Source: a virus. From it: a stretch of 33,985 bases of DNA. The notes beneath the pieces were generated by a model that did not search any database, was not told the DNA's origin, and saw only the letters and a program-made list of their open reading frames with translations. Below are positions 16,825-25,900 of this stretch, piece after piece; within the stretch, counting starts at the first letter, position 1, and each line of letters begins with the position of its first letter. The position numbers were made by a program, and so were the translations under genes. Where the stretch lies: positions 1 to 33,985 of IMG/VR virus record IMGVR_UViG_3300048883_000043. One strand, 5' to 3'.

Positions 16825-17106
16825 TCATTGCTTTGAAGCAGGCTTCCTTCGTGTTGCCTTCTTGCTGGGGGTCTTGCTGGGGGTCTTTGCTTCACCATGC
16901 CAGTCTAGGTGCTTGGTGAGGCTTTCGCCATTACTGTCCACAGACACCTTAACATCTGCGATGGACTTCACGAGACCTTTCAGACTGTTAGCCACAACAG
17001 CGTGGTCTCTATGGTTCTCGTCCCTAAAGCGTCGTAAGAACAAGCCTAGCACCCCGAAGGAGCCAGTGACCAGCGCTGCCACGACAATGCCCCACGCCTC
17101 AGTCAT
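16825..17106 (-). CDS. DUF2746-like small membrane protein (possible second holin)
   Basis: 93 aa from an ATG that overlaps the upstream TGA (TGATG); a TTG one codon earlier is less likely. An N-terminal membrane segment (about residues 5-24, WGIVVAALVTGSFGVLGLFL) is followed by RRFRDENHRDHAVVANSL, a helical region, and the ending HLDWHGE plus a Lys-rich tail. DUF2746-like actinophage proteins have this one-TM, 'EN.rDH' and 'dWH' layout and are often suggested as holins or lysis partners. Here it lies a few genes upstream of the r1t holin. Confidence 0.6.
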   Translation of the reverse strand: MTEAWGIVVAALVTGSFGVLGLFLRRFRDENHRDHAVVANSLKGLVKSIADVKVSVDSNGESLTKHLDWHGEAKTPSKTPSKKATRRKPASKQ

Positions 17107-18419
17107 CAATAACTGCCTGCGTCGAATAGGCTGAACTGGTCAGGGTGGACCACTGCCTTCTCCGGGCCGAGGGCATCCACCGTAGCGCGCTCCCTCTTCG
17201 TTGCCGATTTCGACTGGTACCGCTCTTCAGACCACTGACCGGCTTGTGCCTGACGAATAGACGGAAGACCACGCTCGGACATTGCCTGCCTCATAGAGTA
17301 GTCAATCATACTATGGATTCCGGTGATGCTGAGGGCATCTTCTACCGGGTTCTTGTCATCGGGAGGATTAGGACTCACCTTAGAGAGGTGTGCCATAGCC
17401 CCACTGCCACTATGTATGTCAGAAACCATGTAGTCCGGGTGCGAAGGTCTGAAACTGTTGACAAACGGTCCAGTCTTAGGCCCCATTCCCCCAGTGTCAC
17501 CACCCTTGGTAACAAACAACTCTTTTGGATCGGCTGCTTCTGGTCCTTCTGTATACTCTGCCCGACTAAGGGTAGCCGCTTTACGAATGTTCGCAGGATA
17601 CCCTACAGACCCAAGGTTTTCATCTTGGATAAAGGCGTCCGTCATCTCATGTGGGGCTGGGTTCTGAGGATCTCCGATAACCACGTCTGGGTTACGCCGC
17701 TCCATAGCAGACGCTCGCACACCCGCTCTTAGGTTGGGGAAGGATACCTCCCCACTCACTTCATCCTCCGCCCTAAACAGGACGTTCGGAGAAGTGACCC
17801 CCATCATGTTCAACATCGTGTTGTTAGTCACCCCTGACTCACTAGCAGCCTCACCAATGGCTGTGCCAACCTCTGACTGCGGATCATAGAAGTCAGAACC
17901 CACGGGGTGCGTTAAACCCTGCGTATCCGCACGGAAATAGGCCTGATCTATCTGGGAACCCAACGAACGAGTCATGCTCTTTATGTTTGCCCCGGTCTTA
18001 GCCATGACCTGAGATTGGATGCTGATCTGCTGCCGAAGAGGAATGTCTTCCCAACGACGTGGTTCACTCGCAGCCTGCGGGTCCTCAAACCCCGGAAGTT
18101 GCCGGTCCATGACACTGGGCACAGGTGCGCTAGCGTCCCCATGTAAGCCATGCTCAGGGTCTTGGACGGTCTTGGCTGGTAACTTCTTGTCCCACCCTTT
18201 CTCCCAGTAAATCTGTCGGATGGGCATGGAGGTGTTATACAGGTCTTGTGCTGTCTGAAACCTCTCGGGATTGTCTTTCTCCCACGCCCTGCGCGTTGCC
18301 GCAGAGCGACTCTTTGCCACATCAAACTCAGGAGACTTCTTAGACCGTGGAACGTCCTGACGAACAGTTAACTTATTGTCTGCCTTGAGTCTCTTTTGCC
18401 GTCTGTCGTCTGAAGGCAT
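17106..18419 (-). CDS. 437-aa protein of unknown function, possibly DUF7178-like
   Basis: A basic, Lys/Arg-rich N-terminus (residues 1-50) carries AATRRAWEKDNPERF and is followed by a hydrophilic middle part with NNTMLNMMGVTSPNVLF. Near residues 320-350 comes TGPFVNSFRPSHPDYMVSDI, then GIHSMIDYSMRQAMSERGL and QAGQWSEERY. The 'K...F..n..P.h...v.diH' region recalls DUF7178-type phage proteins; that match is from memory and weak. It lies between terminase and portal genes in the packaging block. No catalytic motif is clear. A structural or packaging accessory role is possible but unproven. Confidence 0.6.
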   Translation of the reverse strand: MPSDDRRQKRLKADNKLTVRQDVPRSKKSPEFDVAKSRSAATRRAWEKDNPERFQTAQDLYNTSMPIRQIYWEKGWDKKLPAKTVQDPEHGLHGDASAPVPSVMDRQLPGFEDPQAASEPRRWEDIPLRQQISIQSQVMAKTGANIKSMTRSLGSQIDQAYFRADTQGLTHPVGSDFYDPQSEVGTAIGEAASESGVTNNTMLNMMGVTSPNVLFRAEDEVSGEVSFPNLRAGVRASAMERRNPDVVIGDPQNPAPHEMTDAFIQDENLGSVGYPANIRKAATLSRAEYTEGPEAADPKELFVTKGGDTGGMGPKTGPFVNSFRPSHPDYMVSDIHSGSGAMAHLSKVSPNPPDDKNPVEDALSITGIHSMIDYSMRQAMSERGLPSIRQAQAGQWSEERYQSKSATKRERATVDALGPEKAVVHPDQFSLFDAGSY

Positions 18420-18451
18420 ACGAGTCTAGCCCGCTACTCTACGTAGGGGTA

Positions 18452-18871
18452 CTAGTCGTTAACGCGCGTGGCGTTGGGTCGATTCATGTGTGCGCCAGAG
18501 TTGAAGGAACGCTCAAACTGTGGCATACCATCTCCAGCCACGACACCCTGAACGAACTCTCCAAGCACAGACGGGGCCTCAATCCATGAAGCGGAGCCAA
18601 CATGGGCACGCTCCTGCATCGTGACTTCGGCTGGCTTGTAGAACATCGCTGGGTTGTTGTGGCTAGGGCGACCCGGGACCGACGAGGTGTCGACGTATGC
18701 GCCAATAGCGAAGTCGTTTGGAACATCGGTATCAGTCGCAACACCTTCCTCAAATCGGAGAGAACCACGCTGGCCGGGCATATCCGGGCCCATCGTGCGC
18801 TCAAAGACGTTGCCCGCAACCTCAGGAAAAAGTGGTGCTGGTGCAACTGTGGGGTTCATTACGTTCGCCAT
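18452..18871 (-). CDS. 139-aa hypothetical protein next to terminase
   Basis: The ATG follows GGAGGA, one of the strongest ribosome sites in the window, which suggests high expression. The product is Pro/Gly/Asn-rich with little predicted secondary structure, for example PGRPSHNNPAMFYKP and FNSGAHMNRPNATRVND, and has no membrane segment or catalytic motif. A strong start signal and extended composition would fit a virion protein. It has no recognised family. Confidence 0.65.
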   Translation of the reverse strand: MANVMNPTVAPAPLFPEVAGNVFERTMGPDMPGQRGSLRFEEGVATDTDVPNDFAIGAYVDTSSVPGRPSHNNPAMFYKPAEVTMQERAHVGSASWIEAPSVLGEFVQGVVAGDGMPQFERSFNSGAHMNRPNATRVND

Positions 18872-18917
18872 GAAATCCTCCGAGGATAACGGGTAGGTAC
18901 CTTGCTATATGATACCA

Positions 18918-20489
18918 CTAAACAAAGAACGGATTCTCTGCTACGGACACTGTAGGCATAATGTCGTGTACCGTAAGACAGCAAGCCATGGATAGGCTGT
19001 CTGGGTAGTCATCAAAGGCACCCCTCTCATCTGGGGCCTCAGCCAGCAGGTAGGGGCCACGATTGATCCGTTCAAGGTCAACCATCTGCTGGTTGAACTT
19101 CCTCCAGCGCTTAGTCCGTCTCGCCTTTGAATGACCCGGAATAACCAACTGCTTACGCTGTATTAACTCTGTGAGGTGTACCCATCTCTCATTCTGTGCT
19201 TTAGCATCTGAAGACAGGGCCAGCACCTCAATGTCGGGCAGCAGCAGGGCTAGTCTTTCTGACACGGCTCCTCCTACACCTTGGGCGTCAATACCTATAC
19301 GGAGAACGTCATAGTTACGCACGAAATCCACTATCTTGAAGTACTGGGACTCCCAATCCGTGTCATGCAGTTCCAGCCAATTCAGGACACGATGCTCAAA
19401 GAAACCCAATCCGTCAGGATGATCCCAGTCAACCCACACGGCTGTAGCCACTGTCGAATCGTTGGATCTGGCCACGTCGATCCCCATGACAATGGGGGTC
19501 CTCCACCATTCAGGCACCAGCGGCATGGAGGCGTCATATAGACTATCCAACCTCTCAGAGGTGACGAACATGCCCTTCTCAAGCATCCATTCATTGAGGT
19601 AGGACATGCGAAACTCGTCAGAGTCCTCCCCAATACGCACCTTCTCCTTGTTGATGAACTTGCCGTAGTTGACGTTGTACTTAGCCGCTACCTTCCAGTC
19701 ATACTCAAAGTGAGACGCTCTCTGGGCTTTACGTTTGTTTACGTCACGTCGCTTGTTATACTGGATCATCTTATAGAAATACGATTTGTTACGAGTAGCC
19801 GTACCCGTTAGTGTGATAGTCCCATTGTTGAATGCAAGCATGGGCTTGATAGACTTCGTGATCATAAACTCGTCGGCCCCCTGTGCCTCATCCACGACGG
19901 CGTAATGGTATGTCTTAGATTCGATCTTGGCCTTCGGGTTGCAGGTCTGCATACGACAAAGGGAGCCCGAGTTCTTCAGGGTCACAATTTTACCCTTACC
20001 ACGGGAACCTCCAGAAGCCGCCTTATCATCAATCTCAGGGTCCAGCAGGAAATCCAAGGCGTGATCGCTGGTCAACCGTGATACGATACGACTAAACACT
20101 GTGTCTGCCTGATCCTCAGTAGGCGCAAACACCCCTACCCAAAATCCCTTGCTAAACTTGGATAGCCAGAGGGGATACACCTTAGACAACTTGGGCAGGA
20201 TGACCATCATGGCTGCGATGATGTTGGACAGAACTTCAGATTTACCACTCTGTCTGGTGGCAATCAAGGTCAGTTCTTCACCATCTCCGATAACAACTGA
20301 TTCAATAAACCTGTAGGCAATCGGCACTTGGTAGGGGAAGAACTCAACGGCACAGAACTCTTCAGTGAATACCACCAACTTCTTCACCAGTTCACTTATG
20401 AACTCAGAGGACTCTTCGTCCAGTTCTATGTCGTCTAGTTCTACAGCAACGTCTTCCTCTAGGACCTGTTCCTCCAACTGTACAGACAC
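18918..20489 (-). CDS. terL: Terminase large subunit
   Basis: 523 aa, starting with GTG inside TAGTG. ATPase motifs are TRQSGKS (residues 78-84, Walker A), YAVVDEAQ (196-203, Walker B with D200/E201) and LTGTAT (227-232, coupling motif). The nuclease half has MGIDVARSNDST (D338), IGIDAQGVGG (D401) and FDDYPDSLSMA (acidic residues 493-497), the three acidic sites of the RNase H-like fold. The enzyme drives DNA into the capsid through the portal and cuts the concatemer. The N-terminal 45 residues are very acidic. No obvious small terminase is adjacent; the HTH protein downstream is one candidate. Confidence 0.95.
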   Translation of the reverse strand: MSVQLEEQVLEEDVAVELDDIELDEESSEFISELVKKLVVFTEEFCAVEFFPYQVPIAYRFIESVVIGDGEELTLIATRQSGKSEVLSNIIAAMMVILPKLSKVYPLWLSKFSKGFWVGVFAPTEDQADTVFSRIVSRLTSDHALDFLLDPEIDDKAASGGSRGKGKIVTLKNSGSLCRMQTCNPKAKIESKTYHYAVVDEAQGADEFMITKSIKPMLAFNNGTITLTGTATRNKSYFYKMIQYNKRRDVNKRKAQRASHFEYDWKVAAKYNVNYGKFINKEKVRIGEDSDEFRMSYLNEWMLEKGMFVTSERLDSLYDASMPLVPEWWRTPIVMGIDVARSNDSTVATAVWVDWDHPDGLGFFEHRVLNWLELHDTDWESQYFKIVDFVRNYDVLRIGIDAQGVGGAVSERLALLLPDIEVLALSSDAKAQNERWVHLTELIQRKQLVIPGHSKARRTKRWRKFNQQMVDLERINRGPYLLAEAPDERGAFDDYPDSLSMACCLTVHDIMPTVSVAENPFFV

Positions 20490-20722
20490 TACTTACGCTC
20501 CGCTAGTTCATCCCACATCATGGATAGATTGTCCAGACGAGTGGTAACCTCCACAGATCCGTGGCTGTGGTACCTCCACTGATCGAACGCTTGACCCAGA
20601 TGCATGATCTCTAGGTCCATCCAGTCCCTTAGATCAGGAGTATTCATGTTAGTTATTCTTGATGGCCGATCCAGAGAAGTAACGGCGTGTTCTTTAGAGT
20701 CTCCCCAGAACTTCAATCCCAT
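20489..20722 (-). CDS. 77-aa hypothetical protein
   Basis: The frame joins the membrane-protein gene upstream by a ten-base overlap and ends in TAGTG shared with the terminase start. The C-terminal 50 residues (NTPDLRDWMDLEIMHLGQAF onwards) are helical and acidic. An internal ATG at that point is an alternative start. No family is recognised. Its tight coupling to terminase suggests a packaging role, but nothing in the sequence shows one. Confidence 0.6.
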   Translation of the reverse strand: MGLKFWGDSKEHAVTSLDRPSRITNMNTPDLRDWMDLEIMHLGQAFDQWRYHSHGSVEVTTRLDNLSMMWDELAERK

Positions 20723-21126
20723 GCACCGATCTCCTTTGGTTTCTGAGGTAGTTTCCTACCCACTAGAGAATGTAGTAGCCCGTCTTCCTGTGTATAGTAC
20801 TTCGATGCCTTACATACACCTATCTGGAATGTACGATAAGGAACTATACACTGTATTCCACGACCAGACCTCCAAGGATAGTCTGTTTCACGCATGAATG
20901 ACCTCTGGAGACCTAAACGCTTCACGTCTGTCTGTCTGGTGAGCCAGTAAACGGGACCAATCCCCTGCACCATGTCCAGTGTGTCTCGTAGAACTAACCA
21001 CCAACTAACAACAACCCCAACCATCCCTACCCACAACCACCAACCATGGAGTAATGATAGTACCGGTAGCAGCAGCAGGCCGATAACTAGGGGACTATAT
21101 CCTAATAGTTTATTTGTAGTAGTCAT
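20713..21126 (-). CDS. Two-TM membrane protein of unknown function
   Basis: 137 aa. Residues about 9-27 (YSPLVIGLLLLPVLSLLHG) and 29-46 (WWLWVGMVGVVVSWWLVL) form two membrane helices with a short turn. A basic cytoplasmic-looking tail of about 90 residues follows, with RSGRGIQCIVPYRTFQIG. It overlaps a 26-aa membrane miniprotein upstream. It could be a lysis or superinfection-exclusion protein; there is no diagnostic motif. Confidence 0.6.
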   Translation of the reverse strand: MTTTNKLLGYSPLVIGLLLLPVLSLLHGWWLWVGMVGVVVSWWLVLRDTLDMVQGIGPVYWLTRQTDVKRLGLQRSFMRETDYPWRSGRGIQCIVPYRTFQIGVCKASKYYTQEDGLLHSLVGRKLPQKPKEIGAWD

Positions 21127-21190
21127 ACCATGTGAGCATCAAGATAACAGATAGTATAGCCATGGACCCCAACCATCCCCAGTAAAGCAT
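21110..21190 (-). CDS. 26-aa membrane miniprotein
   Basis: The ATG at 21188-21190 overlaps the upstream TAA (TAATG), the same coupling used throughout the window, and the stop lies 17 bases inside the next gene. The product is MLYWGWLGSMAILSV followed by ILMLTWYDYYK, a single hydrophobic helix flanked by aromatic residues. The ribosome site is weak, so translation probably depends on coupling. It fills the only gap in this gene run. Confidence 0.5.
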   Translation of the reverse strand: MLYWGWLGSMAILSVILMLTWYDYYK

Positions 21191-21429
21191 TATAGTTCAC
21201 TCTCTCTGTACTTAATCCAAGCGGCGGGCATGGTTTCTAGTTCCTCGGGCGTAGCCGCTCCAAACTCCTCGTATACCGACAGTTCAAGAGCATCAAGGTA
21301 GGGGCTCTTACCCCACGGACGTGCGTTGGTAGAGCGTGCAAATGGTGGGGGATCTGGCGGACTTTCATACTTGAAAGGAAAGTCAGAGGGGCGGGGGCTA
21401 ACAAACTGTGGTCCGTCTGGCTCAGGCAT
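21190..21429 (-). CDS. 79-aa hypothetical protein
   Basis: The start is coupled to the KTSC gene by TGATG. The first 40 residues are Pro-rich and extended (FVSPRPSDFPFKYESPPDPP). The rest contains SPYLDALELSVYEEFGAATP and a short acidic helix. There are no membrane segments and no recognised family. It may be a small adaptor or peptide-binding protein, which is conjecture. Confidence 0.55.
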   Translation of the reverse strand: MPEPDGPQFVSPRPSDFPFKYESPPDPPPFARSTNARPWGKSPYLDALELSVYEEFGAATPEELETMPAAWIKYRESEL

Positions 21430-21923
21430 CAGAATCCGTTAAAGAAGAGCCCCACCTCTTCGTCAGTCGCTCTGTGGTAACCGCTATGGTTGAGAGCATC
21501 GTTAATGAACTTACCCTTTGAGGTGCCGGGGGTGGAAAATATCTTGTAGGTACCATAGGGCACATTGGGATACACATACCGGTCGCCACGCTTTATGAAC
21601 TTAACACAGATAGAACCGGGACCATGGGGTTCACCCATGTTGTCAGGCACCCACCGGTAGGCTTCCACCCTTGTGCTGGCAGGAAACTGGGGCTCAAAGT
21701 ACCCAGAAGGGGCTTCCTCGCCACGTCCAAGCGCCTGTTGGATGTCCTCTTCCTGATCCTGTGTGAACGTGTAGGTGGTGCCACCAGATATCCCTGAGTT
21801 TAGCAGGTCTGCTTCTTCTTGAGCAGTAAGTAGTGTCTCTGGATTTAGATTACTCCAACCAGACCCCTTGTCTGGATATACTCCAAACTCATTGCCCGGG
21901 GCTCCAAAGTTACTCCTCGCCAT
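21429..21923 (-). CDS. KTSC-domain protein
   Basis: 164 aa. The C-terminal 70 residues read VEAYRWVPDN, ICVKFIKRGDRYVYPNVPYG, then TYKIFSTPGTSKGKFINDAL. A KTSC domain has this build: a strand with a Tyr, 'L.V.F..G..Y.Y..VP...y..f..A.SkGkf.N'. KTSC domains are small nucleic-acid-associated or RNA-polymerase-linked beta folds found in phage proteins of unsettled role. The N-terminal 80 residues are acidic and low in structure. It overlaps the 59-aa coiled-coil gene upstream by 14 bases. Confidence 0.65.
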   Translation of the reverse strand: MARSNFGAPGNEFGVYPDKGSGWSNLNPETLLTAQEEADLLNSGISGGTTYTFTQDQEEDIQQALGRGEEAPSGYFEPQFPASTRVEAYRWVPDNMGEPHGPGSICVKFIKRGDRYVYPNVPYGTYKIFSTPGTSKGKFINDALNHSGYHRATDEEVGLFFNGF

Positions 21924-22089
21924 CCTCCACTGCCTCCTCGGTTGCGCCCTCGGGTGCGTCCGCCAGAACGGCCCGAAGTTCAGTTACCATCGCTGCCAGC
22001 ACGACGTTCTCACCCTGCAAAGCGTTCAACCGGCTCTGAAGTTCGTTGATGACCGTCTGGGGGTTGAGTTGAATGTTGTCTGCGTTCAT
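21910..22089 (-). CDS. 59-aa acidic coiled-coil protein
   Basis: The ATG at 22087-22089 is preceded by AAAGG at eight bases. The product starts MNADNIQLNPQTVINELQSR and goes on with LNALQGENVVLAAMV, a leucine heptad pattern of about four turns, then an Ala/Glu-rich acidic tail. Small coiled coils of this form occur in phage genomes near structural genes and may oligomerise. Function is unknown. The overlap with the KTSC gene supports co-translation. Confidence 0.65.
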   Translation of the reverse strand: MNADNIQLNPQTVINELQSRLNALQGENVVLAAMVTELRAVLADAPEGATEEAVEDGEE

Positions 22090-22135
22090 GTAATACCCTT
22101 TCGTTGGAACGGTTTATATGACTATTAACAGTGTA

Positions 22136-22945
22136 TCAGGTGACCTCTAACTCATCAGCCAGTTCCCTCAACCTATCTGATACGGAGGGAGCGGTAACGA
22201 CAATAGTTTCAGATTCCTCGGTTTCCTTGGCAGCCGCTTCCTTCTCAGCAATCATCCGGGCGATAGCGTCCCAGTCGATGCCGGGGGCGGCAATATCAAC
22301 GCCGAGGTTCTCCAACTTGTAGTCAGAGATGTCCCATGCCATGTTTTCGGGGGCTACGGCTGGTCCGCCGTAGTAGGCATCCAACCATGCCCATGTGACA
22401 GCGGTCTTGTCGGTGACTACGAGGTTGTGGCGAACCCAATCGCCGCCATCCACCCGAGCACGGATGAAACCTTCATCGAAGTCGGCTTCGCACTCAAAGA
22501 GAACGGCATTGCCGCCAATCTTGAGTTGCCCGACCTTGATGGAATCCCCCCACTTTGGACCCTGACCCAGATGGTAGAAATACATACCGATAGGCATGAA
22601 GCCATCTTTGGTCTTGCCGAACCATGTGCGGAACGAGAAGCCGTCGGGGTTGGGCTGCCTGTTGCCATGTCCGTAGGATTGGCCTCTGGCGTTCTTGTAC
22701 CGCAGATCGGCAAATCCCAGTGTCTTTCCCGTACTGTGGGAGTTCCAGTTGCCAAGCGCCCTGACCATGTAGGACACCTTCACATGGCGGGAGGGAGGCA
22801 CCTCCTTGTAGAGGGCGCATCCATAATGGTTGCCCTCACGGAACATCAGTCGTAGCGAGTCGCCACTCACATAGGCGTTCTTGATGTCGCCCTTCCACGA
22901 GTCTTGCCATCCTTCTTTAAAGGTTTCATGTACTAAGACAGTCAT
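22136..22945 (-). CDS. Polysaccharide-lyase-14-like jelly-roll protein
   Basis: 269 aa from the ATG at 22943-22945, which has AAGGAG five bases upstream. A start 45 bases earlier would overlap the lipoprotein gene and lacks such a site. After HETFKEGWQDSWKGD come strands with VKVSYMVRALGNWNS, a Gly/Asn loop, DGFSFRTWF, MYFYHLG, an ECEADF strand and WAWLDAYYGGPAVAPENMAW. The final 'd..ygG....p...mawD...' pattern and the strand order fit a concanavalin-like jelly roll of the PL14/alginate-lyase-like type. Such folds bind or cut surface polysaccharide, so it may be a depolymerase or glycan-binding virion protein. Catalytic residues were not assigned. The C-terminal 60 residues are helical and acidic. 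Confidence 0.65.
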   Translation of the reverse strand: MTVLVHETFKEGWQDSWKGDIKNAYVSGDSLRLMFREGNHYGCALYKEVPPSRHVKVSYMVRALGNWNSHSTGKTLGFADLRYKNARGQSYGHGNRQPNPDGFSFRTWFGKTKDGFMPIGMYFYHLGQGPKWGDSIKVGQLKIGGNAVLFECEADFDEGFIRARVDGGDWVRHNLVVTDKTAVTWAWLDAYYGGPAVAPENMAWDISDYKLENLGVDIAAPGIDWDAIARMIAEKEAAAKETEESETIVVTAPSVSDRLRELADELEVT

Positions 22946-22973
22946 CACTTCTCCTTCTACCTCTATTCTACCA

Positions 22974-25900
22974 TTACTCAACCTCTTCAATCGTTAGTCG
23001 GTACCACCCGCTGTTTGTTTGGTTGTAGACGGAAGCCTGCACCACATAGTCGCCCACAGCCATGTCCGTGCGGACAATGCGGCTGTCCCACTGATCGCTT
23101 ACGTTGTCAATCACTGGAACGCCATTGGAGCAAGCCCCTCCGGTGTTGCAGTAGGTGATCGTCGGAGTTTCATCCACATCCACGGCACTACTGGGAGGGT
23201 TGACGCAAGTGTACCCGCAGTCGTTCCCACCATCGTCGTCCGTTTCAATGGCGTTGCCAACCGTGATCTCGCTTTCGTCTCCCGAATGGTCCCCCTCATC
23301 AGAGTCCGTGTCGTAATTTAGATAGATGTACGGGTCGGCAGCCTCGTTGGCTGTACCGAACTGGGCACGAGTTAGATTTGTTTCAGCGTCGATACGGACA
23401 CTGGTTATCTCGTCCAAAGAAAACTGAATCATGTCTCGGTCGTTACGGTGCTGGGATTGCACAATGCACCAATCCCCCATGCCTCTCCAGCCACCTTCAG
23501 CGCAGCCCTCTTCCGTGTTCACGGTCGCTGTTGTCGTAGACGCTGACGTGTAAGGATCACCAACGGTAGCCGTTGTTTCGTTGTCGTTCCATGTCCTCTG
23601 GGTGGAGCAACCACTCTGTGTCCCATCTATGAAGATGCAGGACACAAAGTCAGTTCCTGTACGAGCCACCACAGTGGTCGTATCAACATGGGTCGTCGTA
23701 ACCGTTGTAGCGGTCGTGGTGTCAAGGTGCCAGTGTCCGTCGTTGCTGTTGTGGGTCAGGATTCCCGACTCGGTGGCAGCGGTCGCCGTGCCCGTCTGGG
23801 CGGTGGATGTGGACGTGGAGATCGTTTCCTGCAATGCCACGGCAGCATTCGTCGTCGTGTAGGTCGGTACGTAGACCGGTGCCACGTACACCACCACGAT
23901 CTCTTCCTCTAGTACAAAGTCGGGAAGTTCCCCTTCGGCTACCTCTGCGCTTACTTCCCCCGATTCCACAGCCTCCGTAAAGCCCGTCCAGTTGACGAAT
24001 CCTTCGGGGACTTCCCCCCAGTCTTCGTAGTAGCCGGGGTTGTTGGCTTGGTCGTAGTCTTCCCACGTTTCGTAGCCGCCGGGGGCGTCCGCACAGGCCG
24101 AGGTGTCCCTACATCCTTCGTAGGGGTCCCAACTGGGCTCTGGCTCTTCCACTGGGGGTTCTTCCCACGGATCGCCCTCTGTCTCAGGGCTATCCTCCGG
24201 CTCAGGTTCTTCTTCCTCCGGTTCTGGCGCTGGGTCTTCTTCAGTTTCAGCAGGGCTCTCCGGTTCTTCCGGGGGCCATTCTTCCTCTTCTGGGTCTTCC
24301 TCATATGTTTCGGGATCTTCCTCTAGTTCAGGCTCCTCCCATCCTAGCCCTTCTTCATCCTCCTCCCACGGACCCTCCTCGCAATCGTCACACCACTCAG
24401 CATCTTCAGGCCAGAACTCCTCTTCCCAGTCATCCCATTCCTCCTCGGTGTCTAGCCAGAACTCCTCTTCCCACTCTTCTTCTTCCCACTCTTCCTCATC
24501 TACCTCTAAGAACTCCTCCTCCCACTCTTCCCACGTTGTGGGGAAGGGCTCTTCTTCTTCCCACTCTTCCTCCTCCCAGTACTCGTCAATCCCCATCTCT
24601 TCTACGAACTCAAAGACTTCCTCTAGTTCTATTTCTTCGTTGAAGAACTCTAGGAACTCCTCCTCCTCGGCCTCAAACCACTCCTCGTCATAAGCCACCT
24701 CTTCCCACTGTTCATCCTCCCAGTACTCAGCGTCCACGCTAAGTATGACCGCCACCAAATCGAAGTCATTGTCCGTCTCCAACGGTTCCCAGTCACCTAT
24801 TTCCTCAATCTCTTCGACATACGTTTCCCCGAGAACCTCATCCAAGCGATCCTCGGCTACGGCTTGGAAGTACTCGGCGTCAGAAGCGACCCATGCTTCG
24901 ATCTCCTCTTCCTCCTGCACCACCTCTGCCAGCACCTCGTCGTAGGTGATCTCTATTTGGACAGGCTGTATTACCGGTTCTGGGATAGGGCTATCTGGTG
25001 CATCCACCGTGGGGGTGGTTGTTTCCACACGGTAAACAGATACATCAATCCCAACCTCGGCTAGAACCTCTCCCTGCTCGTCCTGAATAAACAGTTCCAG
25101 AATCTCAGGCTCGTCGGTACTTACCTCCTCTGCGAACACCAGTTCGATCTGCTGCCCCTCATTCAGTTCCACTTCAACCACCAGAGCGTCGATGGCAATG
25201 GCAACCGTGGCTTCCTCAATCTCCGCAACCTCCACTGCCTCCTCGGAGAACGAGAGGAGGGACTGAGCCTCTTCTTCCACGGCGACTTCTTCCACCGGAG
25301 CCTCTACCACCGTGGCTTCAATCTGAACTGACTTCTCTTCGTTAAGAACCAGCAACGAGAACTTCTGAGTGGCTTCCTCGGGTGCCTCTTCAACTGCCTC
25401 CTCCGGGGTGGGAACGTCAATCTCTTCAACGTCGGCGGTGAACGCCTCCACGTCCGGTGGGAGGAACACCAGCACCGGGTCAGACGTTGAAGGCCCTGAG
25501 ATCAGATAGCGGTAGGTGGCACCGGGGATCTCATTGACAAAGCCTCCGTCGTAATACCCCAATCTTTGACCACTCTCCGTGACAATCTTGAGGCTCATTT
25601 GCTTGCTTCCAGAGGCGGCAACCGTAAGCAGGGTTCCTGATTTGGTCGTCCCTTCCTGTGGACAGAACCCACAAGTGAATGGACCACCACGGACACTCAT
25701 GGGGGTCAACTCCATAGTGCCCGTGCCACCAGACCACGCTGAGGCTTCCTCGGTGGGGTTCGTCGCTGCTAGGGCATACACCCAACCGTCCTCATCTACG
25801 TCTATCCATCGCTCTGAGGTGGGCCAGTTGCTGTCGTAAACGTAGATGCGGTATCCGGTCTGGACCTGCACCACCCGGTACGGCGTGAGAGCGTGTCCAC

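Noticed and set aside
9217-22135. tRNA genes in intergenic gaps
   Set aside because: Most gaps are too short to hold a tRNA; the few longer than about 75 bases show only simple stems and no cloverleaf or T-loop sequence.
24048-24693. Ser-rich and Phe/Leu-rich plus-strand frames opposite the Glu/Trp tract
   Set aside because: They arise from GAA/GAG codons read in reverse (TTC/CTC) and have no start signals; the lipoprotein frame explains the sequence.
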